In this document: one piece after another, positions 37,201 through 48,753 of the stretch
How positions within the stretch are numbered: the first letter of the stretch is position 1
How the letters are laid out: each line of letters begins with the position of its first letter
Source of the DNA: Cladopsammia gracilis
Taxonomy: Eukaryota; Cnidaria; Anthozoa; Scleractinia; Dendrophylliidae
Direction: 5' to 3'
Assembly: GCA_022457155.1 (NCBI GenBank)
Contig: JAJGOT010000418.1
Location: 278,501-342,500, forward strand
DNA: 64,000 nucleotides
Notes under the pieces: generated by a model
What the model was told of the DNA's origin: nothing
What the model saw: only the letters and a program-made list of their open reading frames with translations
The model's database searches: none
Made by a program: the position numbers and the translations under genes

Positions 37201-38156
37201 GAAAAATCAGTAAATGCGTTGGTTTTATAGCAAAGTTAAGGCATTTTGTTCCTCGTCAAACGTTCTTGACTATCTTTCAGTCCCTAATTTCGCCCTATCT
37301 AACCTATGGTATATGTGCTTGGGGCCAAGGTGCTAAAGTTCATACAAATAAATTATTGATTCTTCAGAAAAGAGCTCTTCGATTGATATTTTTCGCTTAA
37401 CCTACGGACCATGTCATTCCCTTCTTCCAGCAAACGAGGACTCTACCATTAACCTTTTTAAATTTTGAACGTCTTTCGCTGTTGATGCATGACGTTCATC
37501 ACCAAACTGTTCCAAGTAATCTGAAAAGTATGTTCAGACTAACGAACGATGTACATAACTATAGAACCAGATCTGCATCAAACCAAAATTATTATGTCGA
37601 GTACTCCCGAACGGAAAAAATGAAGAAATCATTTGCGAGAACTGTTGCTATGATATGGAACGAACTACCTAAATCTCTCAAATCGTTGAGGAAATCTCAA
37701 TTCAAATCGAAAATCAAACAAATTCTTCTGGAGATTCTTCAAAAAACAGATGACTATATTGATGTTCCCCAAATACTTTGTGATATTAAACAAATGCCGG
37801 AAATTGTTATAATTTGCATATTTCATTTATTTCCCGTGTCTGTCACCAATATCATGATTTTATCTAAAGCTTTAACATAATCTGTAACTCCACAGATCAG
37901 CTTCTGTATTGTTATATTGTCTTACCGTTATTATTTTCAATTACATTACTTTTCCCTGCCTCGAATAGCGTTTTTGCTAATTTGCAGGGCAACTGTATTT
38001 AAGTTTATATGTCTAATAAATTTTTGTTTGTTGTTGTCACTTGCAGAGTGCAAAGACAACGACAAAAACTGCGAATACTGGGCGTCGATCAATGAGTGCA
38101 TCAAGAACTCTGATTGGATGCTGAGCAACTGTAAAAAGAGTTGCAAAAAGTGCTGA
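31286..38156 (+). CDS. Compact secreted astacin metalloprotease with two ShKT domains
   Basis: Exons: 31286-31349, 31818-31997, 32264-32387, 33191-33282, 33910-33993, 34558-34700, 35204-35297, 35665-35775, 38047-38156; 333 residues plus stop. The start is chosen because [18 protein letters not shown] is a clean signal peptide ending at a donor. A short propeptide carries the zinc-blocking motif FEGD (32-35). The catalytic domain has [11 protein letters not shown] (151-161), split between exons 4 and 5, then EQSRPDR and Met-turn SVMHYD in exon 6. Two ShKT domains at the C-terminus occupy one exon each, with paired CEYWASI motifs. Family knowledge: secreted zinc endopeptidase; astacin/ShKT proteins of this size are known in hydrozoans, and ShKT also occurs in anemone toxins, but here it is an accessory module of an enzyme. 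The 3'UTR looks very short: AATAAA lies 8 bases after the stop codon. It differs strongly from the longer astacin at 926-13255. Confidence 0.93.
33511..33765. mobile_element. MITE in intron 4 of the compact astacin
   Basis: The left end AGAGCGGTTTTCAATTGAG and the reverse complement of the right end (AGAGCAATTTTCAATTAAG) form imperfect terminal inverted repeats that continue into GTATCG. Flanking TA/TTA could be the target duplication. The interior has CCGCGCTTAGCGCC and ATTGG boxes and no coding capacity. A diverged relative lies inverted at 42635-42822. Confidence 0.7.
35298..35664. other. Intron of the compact astacin containing a SINE
   Basis: Short intron between the last catalytic exon and the first ShKT exon. 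Its 5' part is mostly SINE sequence; nothing else is recognised. Confidence 0.5.
35330..35460 (-). mobile_element. tRNA-derived SINE fragment
   Basis: On minus it has a polymerase III A box, TGGCTCAGTGGTTAGA (35445-35430), and a B box, GGTTCGAATCC (35393-35383), spaced about as in a tRNA. The sequence around them does not form an acceptor stem and continues into a non-tRNA body, so this is a tRNA-derived retroposon and not a tRNA gene. Confidence 0.7.
36950..38037 (+). pseudogene. Degenerate LINE (non-LTR retrotransposon) fragment
   Basis: The translation holds the C-terminal half of a Jockey/CR1-type reverse transcriptase: a [11 protein letters not shown] motif near 36995-37030, then [15 protein letters not shown] and [15 protein letters not shown] (37150-37325). 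Next comes an RT tail with [13 protein letters not shown] and [17 protein letters not shown] in another frame (37482-37760). At least two frame breaks and the missing 5' part show it is dead. It ends in a T/G-rich tail (TTTTTGTTTGTTGTTG) about 10 bases before the acceptor of the final astacin exon, in the same orientation as the host gene. Confidence 0.85.
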
Positions 38157-38164
38157 AAACCTCA

Positions 38165-38170
38165 AATAAA
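38165..38170 (+). terminator. Polyadenylation signal AATAAA of the compact astacin
   Basis: Canonical hexamer only 8 bases after the stop codon, with overlapping ATAAAATAAA following. It implies a 3'UTR of a few tens of bases if used. Confidence 0.6.
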
Positions 38171-39482
38171 ATAAATGTCATCCAGTTATTTTATCCAGTG
38201 TATGTTTATGTTAAATGCCAAGATGTAAGGGAAATATAAGGGAGATCTTCATAATATATATTAGACTTTTTATACATGTTAAGTGACAGAGTAGAAATAG
38301 ATAGATAGATAGATAGATAGATAGAGAGATAGAAAAAATAGAACTTTATTTAAAGTGGCACTCCACTTAGCTGAAAGCTACTTTACAGGAAGCCCACAAA
38401 TGAGAAACAAATAGATTACAAAACAAAAGGAAAAAATAAAATTTAGCTAATCTAAATTTAAAAATCCAAAAATATCTAGAAATTAGTAGATAAAAGGTTA
38501 TAATGCTACTGGACAAGGGAGGGGTGAAGAGCAGGAGCAGGTGCAGGGACGGGGGAGGGAAGGGTGGGAAGGCAAGGGGAGTCTCTCATATGCAGGTCGT
38601 AACGAGAGTGATCTTTGCACCTTTAAGGCGTTTAAATACAATTTTGGAGCCGCTTAAGTGAAAGCAACTGTAGCTGTTTGCTTTTAATAAATGTAAAGGT
38701 TTATAAAACCTTCAAGTAGAATGAGATCGATATGAAACTGCCCTAATCCGCAAGAAGAGATTATGAAAGTGTCAATAATTTTTCTTGACACCTTTCAAAA
38801 TGTTCAACAAACACCCATTTTCTTTGAAATCCCCCATCAAACCTCTCTCCTCCTCAACCCCCCTCGTGCTATAAACAAAGTGACTGCCTTAATATTTGTT
38901 TCATGCTGTTGTGACAATATAATGTGACAATGCCGTCATCGAAAAGATAAAATCATGCTTGGATTAGAGCTGAAAAAAATTCTAAGCTTCTCAACTTGAC
39001 GATTACTTCAAAAGATTAGAAACATGACTTAAAGAAGAGAACATTCTCGAAAACACTCGGTTACAGTGTTTATACGTACAGATATTTGTTCGCTTTCGGC
39101 CTACGTGCGAGGAATAATATTTTTCAATTTAGACATGACGGTCGCATTATTTCCCGGATTAATTGCCCAATTTGTCTTGAACTAATTTGTTACGGTCATA
39201 TAGTTCTAAAGTGCGCCTATGCCAATAAAACTATTGAACAATACATTTATATGATTGCTGTAAGTTTTTTAATATTATGCAAAATTGCAAATGGCATATA
39301 AGATTTTTAAATCAAATTCTTGAAACTTATACCTAGCATTTTTCCTTGTGACGAAATCGGCTAAAGTAACTTGATCTATACATCAGCGGGATTCTAAGAA
39401 TATTTCCGTTTAATAGCAAGGTCATTTGCTGAGACACTTTTTAATACACGTCTGAAACAAGCTGATTCGTATCCGCCATTCT
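38171..39482. other. Intergenic region between the compact astacin and the TLDc receptor gene
   Basis: It holds (GATA)n at 38297-38326, followed by a LINE-tail-like fragment read on minus (ACTTTATTTAAAGTG, about 38340-38480) and a purine-rich GGGGAGGGAAGGG stretch near 38520-38580. From about 38930 on it resembles the upstream region of the paralogous gene at 59327. Confidence 0.5.
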
Positions 39483-39538
39483 TTTTATATACGGCACTCT
39501 ACGCACCGATAGTCTGACCACACACAAAACGCTCTGCG
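39483..39538 (+). promoter_or_regulatory. Putative core promoter and 5'UTR of the TLDc receptor gene
   Basis: A TATA-like TTTTTATATACGG lies about 50 bases before the start codon. The last bases before ATG (CTCTGCG) are identical in the paralogue at 59327, where the broader upstream sequence is similar too. No transcript data are available to place the start site. Confidence 0.4.
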
Positions 39539-41156
39539 ATGGAGCAGGGAAAATCTCGATACAACAGTCTCTTGGCATTTGCCGTGTTTGTGAACCTAAT
39601 ATTGACTCTTACGTCTATCGAATTTATGGTTTATAAAGTGCGAGTCTTGGAAGAGCAGGTTTTTCAACTTCAGTCAAGGCCATCGGTGAACTTACAGACT
39701 GAAACCAAAGAAAATGAAGCTATTGATGTAACAAATCGACAAAAAAGATCGTCTGAGTCCTTTGGAGAATCCAAACGTTGCGCACGCTGCCACAATGCCT
39801 GTGTCAACCTTTTTGGCCTGGGAGCATCTGCAAAGGTACGTCAATGCAGCAATTTCTTTACACGAATAATTTATTCTACTCCCCAAAATCAAACCTCTGT
39901 AGCATTGCTCTTACATTTTGCGCCTGTGAGCCGGAGAACCCCAAAATGTGGCCATTGAAATGCCGTAATGTAATGTATTGTAAAACCTTTATTTAAACAC
40001 GATGAATTAAAGGCTGTACAGCTTGTGGAGTCGTGTATAACTGAACTATGAAAGTATAACAAAAAGATAAATATGTAAATATGTGTTAAAATTTCTTCCT
40101 AACTCTAAAATATTAAAAAATATTTGCTTAAAAATTTAATGACGACAGATATATAAATGATTTGTTTCTCAACTGTACGTTAGGGGAATCGCGGTCATTA
40201 ACCTTTGTATTATTTTTTGATATTTCATTTCCATATGTTTTCGTGGTGCGTGACAAATTTTCTCTCTTATATAAAATTGGACGTTCTATTTGATTTGTTG
40301 TTTGTTTTTATCCCAGCTATTCATTAACCCCTTCGCACAGATAGCCAAAACCGGCATTTAGTCGTATATTGTTTCATGTGCTTTAATTTTAATCCCCCTG
40401 GCGCTGTTTGCTTTTCAGTTCAGATTTACAAAATGGAATTTGTGATATTTTTATTTAGATTTAGGCTGCTCCTCGGAGTAAAAAGTTATAAACTCCTTTA
40501 CGGTTGCCAGGGCATGCTGGGTAATCAGGACAAGATGGTGGAAAAATCAAAACTTTTTATGAGAACTCAAAGTCATTTAATTGTTGCAAATTGGATATAT
40601 TTGTCATTTTACCTTTGAAAAATTTAACTCTTGAGCTTAAAGATACTACACACTAAATCTGGAGTGCACGGCAGTCCTTTGTCACTTTTTAGAAAATGTG
40701 ACGTCTTCCATAAATTTTATGTAATTTTTGTGTTGCCTGATTACAGAAAATGTATGGAAGAACCCAGGTTTTCTAAAAAGCAACAAATAACTGCTATGCA
40801 CTCCAGATTTAGTGTGTAGTATCTTTAAGGTCAAGAGTTACATTTTTCAAACGTAAAATGACAAATATATCCAATTTGCAACAATTAAATGACTTTGAGT
40901 TCTCATACAAACTTTTGATTTTTCCTCCATCTTGTCCTGATTATCCAGCATGCCCTGGCAATCGTAAAGGGGTCTATTTATTCTTTATCTCGCATCTCAA
41001 GTTATTATCCTTAACAATCTCTAGCACTTTGAGTCTGTGGATTAAACGTAAACATCATGACGCTATGAAACTGGTTTGTGTTAATTGTGATCTCAAATGA
41101 CCTTCGCAATTAAGAGACAAGAAAATCGAGGGATCTATCGATCGATTGATCCATCC

Positions 41157-41191
<35 letters not shown>

Positions 41192-44100
41192 GATGAAAGC
41201 TCACTTTAGAGAGTATAAAAACGACCTAATAAAAGCATAATCTTGCTATTACTAATGAGCTGATCAATCAGATCCGATTAACCCTTTCACTGCCAAGCGT
41301 GCTTAAGTTGTAAAGACTTTTGTTCTTGGGCCATCGTAGCGTGATTAATGCAAACGTCAGTGGCGAGAATTTGGTGCTTTATTAATTAGCTGTTTCTCTT
41401 TATAGATCAACTGTTAAGTTTTGTACTTAATCTCGGTCCCAGTCCTTTTTTACTACTATATAAGTACAGTTTTTAACACTGTAACGGTCACTTTTGAAAA
41501 TGTATGTAGTAGCATACGAAACGTCAAGTTTTATCAAAAATGAATAAGTTCAATATGTTTATCACCGCGGTTTGTGTTTAAGTTGGGCACATTTTTTTTG
41601 GTAGGGGGGGTGGGGGTGGTGGGGAAATGGGTGTGTGGAGGGGGCATTCGCTATCTGAAAGCTGGCAATGCCACAAAAAGCACTTGGTAGAAATGGAAGA
41701 GACTTCCAAGGCGCTTTACATACATTTATGGCAGCATCTATCGGTCCATGCTGGTCTCATCTCCCCCACACCACCCATGAACGAGCAATGTAAAACACTG
41801 TGGGTGGTCGCAGCCAGGGTTTTGTTACGTCCACCCGGTGGTTCTTTCACGTCTCCATCGGAGACGGGGCCGCTATTCTACTTAAAAGTTTGACACTGGC
41901 AGGTTTTTTAATGTTGATGGGTGGGTTGATAACTTCATGTGGGTTTCTCCTTAAAAACAAAGTCATTTTCACCCATTTTTGTTTATGGTTCCATCATCAG
42001 GTCACCGTCAAATCAAGCAACAATGGCACAGTGGATCAAGACGTTATTTGCATGAGAGGTGAGAATCGCGATCTAAAAAAAGGACTGAAAATTAGTTAAA
42101 CAGTCGTGTTTTTTTGCATGAACGGAGTTATGTTGTTGTAGGAAAGCAAAGTTTATGTATGATACGAAATAGTGCCTCCCCCATCCCTCCCCCTGCATGA
42201 AAAATAAGCGAGGAAATTACGGTTCACTTCAGTAAAGATATTAAGTGGTGCTTCGGTTACAAAATTATTTAAGCACATCAGTTCAGACCGGTCTGCTTAT
42301 AGCAAACGATAGGATAGGTCCATGATAACCGTCACGTCACCAAATGAAGAAAACATAACGAGGGAAAATGTTTCTTAGACCTAGCGAGGGAAAACCTAAC
42401 GAGGGAAAAGCTGTTTTAATACAGGTTTTCCCTCGTTAGGTTTTCCCTCGTTAAGTCTAAGAAACATTTTTCCTCGTTATGTTTTCTTCATTTGGTGACG
42501 TGACGGTTATCATGGACCTTTTACCGATAAATAAACTTTGTACGTACCGCATACATGGGTGATGAAGCATTTATTATATGTTAAATTGAAACCCAAACTA
42601 ATACTTTTGCCAACATATATCACAACAAACGCAGATATGCCAATGAGCCAATCAGAACTTTAAGCAAATACTGTAACTGGCGCCAAGCGCGGGAAAACGC
42701 GAGCGAGTAAGTCATGATTGGCGTCGATTATTTCGACCAATCACAAAGCGGAGCTTCGTTAAACCACAGCAAACACGGATTACTTTTCAATGCACGATTG
42801 AAACTGCGCTAATAATTATAAGGTGTTCTGCTTTAGGTGAACGAGGGCCTCAAGGAAAACAAGGTCGTCGAGGACAACGGGGCAGGCCAGGTTACATAGG
42901 AAAACCCGGAAAACGAGGCCCACCTGGTGAGAGAGGTCCCCAGGGACGCAAAGGAAAACCCGGGAAAGCTTTTGCTGGAAACACATCCAAACTGATTGAG
43001 GAGATAGGTAAACTTTGCATGTCTATATAAATCCATGGTTTAACGGAGCATTATTTAAGTTTTGATAATTTATAAAAAAGTTATGGTTTTTTTCTCTTCT
43101 ATTTCTCTCTTAATGAAATAATTGCAATATATGTGAAACATTCAAACGATATTTACCAGTTGATAGCACAATCAACTGTTATTCAATCGTGATATTAGGA
43201 AAGACGCTTTAACACATTATTGTGAGATGGAAGCTAGATGGAAGTTCAAGGGGGAGGGAGAGGGGCTCACATCCTCCCCCTCACCCTCCCCCTTATACTT
43301 ATGAGTGAATGACCGATAAGGAATTACAAATTATTCGTCTTCTAATTTATAAATCAAGGTCGCTATTAAATTCACAGACTTACCCAAGATCAAGAAAGGA
43401 CCTCCTTCAAACTTCACCGCAGTAGAAGGAAACAACGTCTCTATTCCCTGTTACTCAGAGGGCTTCCCTAAACCAGTGGTCACGTGGTACAAGGATGGCA
43501 AACAGCTTGACAGTGATTATTACAATGCAGACACGGGAATGTTGGCGTTTGCCAGCATCCTGTTCGCTGATCGAGGATTGTATAAATGTGAGACGAGGAA
43601 TTTCTTGGGTTTTGATTCTGTGACTGTTGAAATTATTGTCGAAGGTATGGTGAGAATACCGACTTTTTAAAACTTCAAAATGTTGTTGTTGTCTCAATTT
43701 TCCTGTCGATGGTGTTACTTTGTTAGTGTCAGTTTGTTTGTATAATCGTTTCTTAGTTTATATTATGTTTTTTTTTGTTCTTTGCTTTTAATTTTGCTTT
43801 CGAAAGGACAGTTCAACTATGTTTTCTAAGTTTTGTATATCTATCGGCCTTGGTTTACACCAAAATAACCTTATTGTCCTTCCTAGGGTTAACTTATCTT
43901 TAATAAACATCATTTTCAGTCCCACCGCGCTTTGTACAGGCACCTGAGGTGTACCACATGGGATACGAGACCTGGGATACCACTTTATCGTGCAACATCT
44001 TTGGATATCCAGCGCCAAAAATTAAATGGACCCGGTCATTCCGGCCATTACCTGTTGGCCGTCACGTGATGGCTGGAAAAGACCTCGTGATCAAGGATAC

Positions 44101-46987
44101 CCGGCGGGAAGATAGAGGACCAATCATGTGTCGAGGAGATAACCATCTGGGTCATGTGTACGCGCTGATAGTGCTGGTGATGAACCCTGTTTGTAAGTGT
44201 GTAAATTCCTTTTTTAAAAATCAAGATCAAGTTCTGTGAGACCACAATGAGGTCTCCTTGGCCTATTTGCAACGCCAAAAAAGAGAAATCTTAGAATTCA
44301 GTGAGTGTAAGTGTGTGGGAAAACACCACAAGGGCAGGATTGGTATTTTGGCGATGTAATCATCGTAGGGGCAAAATACTCAAAATACTTTAAGCTTATT
44401 CCTAGAATATTATTCCGATTAAACCTGATCAGTCTGCAGCCAATACCCATCCAGGGAGAGTAACAATGAGACTTCTACAGACACTTTACGAGCAGAAGCT
44501 GAATTTTCTAATCTGAAACTCTATAATAGGCAAAAATATAGGTGCATTTAATTGGCCATATTCCAACTGAGCCAGAGCTGTACTATGTGACAACTCTGGG
44601 TGACAAGGTATATGTCGTTTATGGACGATCAGGTGTGAACTAACTTTGGAATAAGGCCGAACGATTTCTTTTATATATGCTATGTATTTGCAAGATTGCT
44701 GACTTTGGATTTATCCTATAGTTATTATGCGGCCCTGACATGGATTTGAAATTCTATGAACTAATTTTTTTTTCCATCCATTGCTTTCTCTTATATCTAG
44801 TGTCGCCTGTTATCACCATCGCACCACCACCCTTGATCGCAGTAACAAAGGCTTATAATAGTGTAACACTGCAATGTGCAGCCAGGGGATCCCCCGTTCC
44901 CACCCTGGAGTGGAGCAAGGATGGAGTTGTGATTTCTACCAACACAACATCACAGAGTGCTGAAAAGGTGAAAGGGGAGCTTGTTATTCCAAGCTTTGGC
45001 CCCTCTGATCAGGGCGTGTACACTTGTTTCTTTAAAAACTACGACAACGGAACTGCGGAGACTTCAACCACTGCAGGTAAAATCCAAGAAAATGAAACGC
45101 TCTTTCGGTTCTCTATACGCGACAGGGATTTTTTTTTTACCATGAATCTCTGACTAATTGTAAATGTCTTAATCTCGTAACCAGCGACCCCGTGTTCCAA
45201 AACCAGCGTAACAGAAAATATTTGCGCTTCAGCATTTGTTACAAGACTACTATATTATGTTGCTCAACTTCTAAGTATCATTTCTTGGTTTGACTTTAAT
45301 ACTAGAACTTGTTGGATGTGGAGATCCTGGTGTGCCTGCGCACGGTTATAAGATTGGAGAGAATTACTGGGCAGGACAGGTGGTTACATTCACTTGTGAC
45401 ACAGGATACCACTTGGAGGGACCTACAAACAGAATGTGCCTGGAAAATAGGACTTGGAGCGAAGTCGTACCAACATGTGAGAAAATTGACTCCTAAATTT
45501 AATTATCATTTATATCATATCAAAAAGATAATAAAACTGAAACCATTTTTAAAGATGGAATTGAGCCACATCACACGCAAATGCTTTTAATGAAGCTCTT
45601 CTACATTATTTTATGGAACAGGAAATGTTGGCTTTTATGAACAATAGGAGTGGTCAATTTGGCCGCCATCTTGGATCAAAAGGCGGGATTTTTTAACTCA
45701 TGACCCCTGTGGCTTATCATAACGTAATCCTTGATTAATTCTTGACTAATCTTTACCTAATCTTTGACTAATCCCTGACTAATCCAGACTTAAGGGTACA
45801 TTATATACTACTACAGAGCAAGGCAATTACACTGACCAACAAAAAAATTTGCGAAGGACGCTGAATCCGGGACTATAACCAGAATAACATTGCAAGAGGC
45901 GTGCGCAAAATGTTTCTTAAGGGTGTACTAACTAAGCAGCCTAATGCGCTAATATCTAGAGGTTCACTTGCGACTCTACACACACGGGGTGGACTCTACA
46001 CATGGGGGACTCCTTACACGGGGGACCTTCCTCTAGCTACACTGCACCTTCACATTATTGGGAGGATAGCGGTCACAACCGCGCTAACTTCCTGTTTTTC
46101 TAATGGAATATTTTGTTCCTTTCTTTTTTAGGTCACCGTTTGTGTGATGAACCCCCTTCTCTTGAGAATGGTTACATCATAGGAAATGAATTTTGGGAAG
46201 GGAAAAATGTCACTTACAAATGCAACAAAGGATATCATCTTCGAGGACCGCTGATCAGAGTTTGTAATGCGGAGACTGGTAACTGGACCATGAAAGAACC
46301 GATATGTGAAGGTCAGCTTATCATCCATGGATTAACCCATTCAGAGTATTATGAAATGCTTATAAAATTTGAAAAAAATACTACTTTCATTCTACAGGGC
46401 CCGATTTTGAGCCATCAGAAATCCTTGTTAACAAAACCGAGTACTGGGAACTTCTAAAAGGTTGGTTGGACCCAGTATCTACACTGCCAGCTAAATGGAA
46501 ACTGTGTTACCGAGCAACGGACCATGGATGGAGTGCCAGTACATTTCACTCTCAGTGCAACAGCTTGGGTCCCTCAGTGACTTTTGTAAGAGTGGGGGAG
46601 TATATTTTTGGAGGATACACTGACCAAATCTGGCGTAAGTAGTTCTTCCTTGCACCTGTTGCAACAAACGGCAGCATAACGGAGCGGAACTTCCAAGGAA
46701 TAGCTCCTTCAACAGAGTTAAGATTGCTGATAATCTTTCAAGCTGCCTTCCGAGAAATGTTTTATTTCGTTATTTGCAATGAAACAACATACAGCATATA
46801 TGAATATAAAGCTAATAAACTGATAAATGCGAAAATAAAACTGTCTTGTTTAACCCGTTTTGGTGTGCGCGCACAGGCTTTTAAACGTAAAAACGAAACG
46901 GCTTTCTGTTACGAAATTACCAGTCTCCGTGTTATCGCCAACATAGACTAGGCCATGTCAATCTGGATATAATGGGCATGCTAAATG

Positions 46988-47045
<58 letters not shown>

Positions 47046-48676
47046 ATTTGCATATTTGTATATATATATATATATATATATTTATATCCAGGATAATATT
47101 TGTATTGTGTGTCGAGAGGGCTCGATACCATCGGTAGAGCGAATATAAAGAGAATAAGTGGACACGGTTAAACTTTTGACTTCGGTTTAATGCATACAGG
47201 TCTGTTTCGTACAGGGCGAACCTGCACTCCTCAGTGCAAGACCAAAAGTGAACTACAAAGAACATTTACAGTATAAAAAGCATCATATCTCCATGGGGAT
47301 AACGTTCATGTCTAGACAATGTCACATCACGTTTTTCAGCAGAAATTTATCTTTATGTCTACATTTACTGATTAATTCGTTTCGTTTGTTCAAGGTTGCG
47401 GTTTCCGGTTTGCACAAAATGAAAAACTTTTCAGCTATACACAAATTACATCGCTTCGTCGTATTCGAGTAGTGGGGAGCACGGCATAAAATGCTCCACT
47501 TAATTGCATAATCTAAATTGTTGTCTTTCAAGTGCCAGATGTGTTTACTTAGCTCAGTTGCGTTACGCTTTGATTCCGTCTTGAATGAGGTTTTGTGGTT
47601 GGCGTATCTGGATCATGCCATACATGAAACCGAACAATACTCTCCAATACGTAAACACCAAGTCCAATCACCCACCAGCTGTTCTCAAGAATATCCCAGT
47701 AGGAATCAACAAACGTCTATCAGAAATATCTTCCAACGAAGAAGTATTCAATAAGGCCGTGCCCGTTTACCAGAAAGCTCTAGACAACAACGGCTACAAC
47801 TATAAGCTGCACTATGAGAAACCAAAACCAGAAACAAAGAACAGAAAACGCAATATTATTTGGTACAACCCCCCATTCGATCGCAACGTGAAGACAAACA
47901 TCGGAAAGGAATTCTTAAAGATCCTTGATAAATGTTTTCCAAAATCTAGCAATCTCCATAAGATTTTTAATCGGAACACTGTGAAAATTTCGTACAGCTG
48001 CATGCCAAACGTGAAAACAATCATCGAAGGAAACAACAAGAAACTATTACGAATCAGTGAAGTCCCTGAAACCGAGAGAAAATGCAGTTGTCCGAAGAAC
48101 ACAACATGCCCCCTAGACGGAGAGTGCCTGGCAAAAGACATCGTATACTGTGCGAAAGTAACCTCCGGCGATACAGTGCAGACGTACGTTGGACTGACTG
48201 CTACAAGGTTCAAATCCAGATACGCCAACCACAAAACCTCATTCAAGACGGAATCAAAGCGTAACGCAACTGAGCTAAGTAAACACATCTGGCACTTGAA
48301 AGACAACAATTTAGATTATGCAATTAAGTGGAGCATTTTATGCCGTGCTCCCCACTACTCGAATACGACGAAGCGATGTAATTTGTGTATAGCTGAAAAG
48401 TTTTTCATTTTGTGCAAACCGGAAACCGCAACCTTGAACAAACGAAACGAATTAATCAGTAAATGTAGACATAAAGATAATTTTCTGCTGAAAAACGTGA
48501 TGTGACATTGTCTAGACATGAACGTTATCCCCATGGAGATATGATGCTTTTTATACTGTAAATGTTCTTTGTAGTTCACTTTTGGTCTTGCACTGAGGAG
48601 TGCAGGTTCGCCCTGTACGAAACAGACCTGTATGCATTAAACCGAAGTCAAAAGTTTAACCGTGTCCACTTATTCT

Positions 48677-48753
<77 letters not shown>

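Larger units (their letters stand above)
39836..42000. other. First intron of the TLDc receptor gene
   Basis: It contains a LINE-tail-like block (39985-40100), a large palindrome (40492-40973), an ATCA microsatellite (41155-41192) and a G-rich run near 41600-41640. No additional exon is recognised. Confidence 0.5.

Noticed and set aside
35665..38156. ShKT exons as stand-alone potassium-channel toxin genes
   Set aside because: They splice in phase onto the astacin catalytic exons and lack their own signal peptide.
47248..47531. Separate small genes on both strands of the Penelope-like left arm
   Set aside because: They are the inverted copy of the element's ORF end and 3'UTR, mirrored at 48355-48579.
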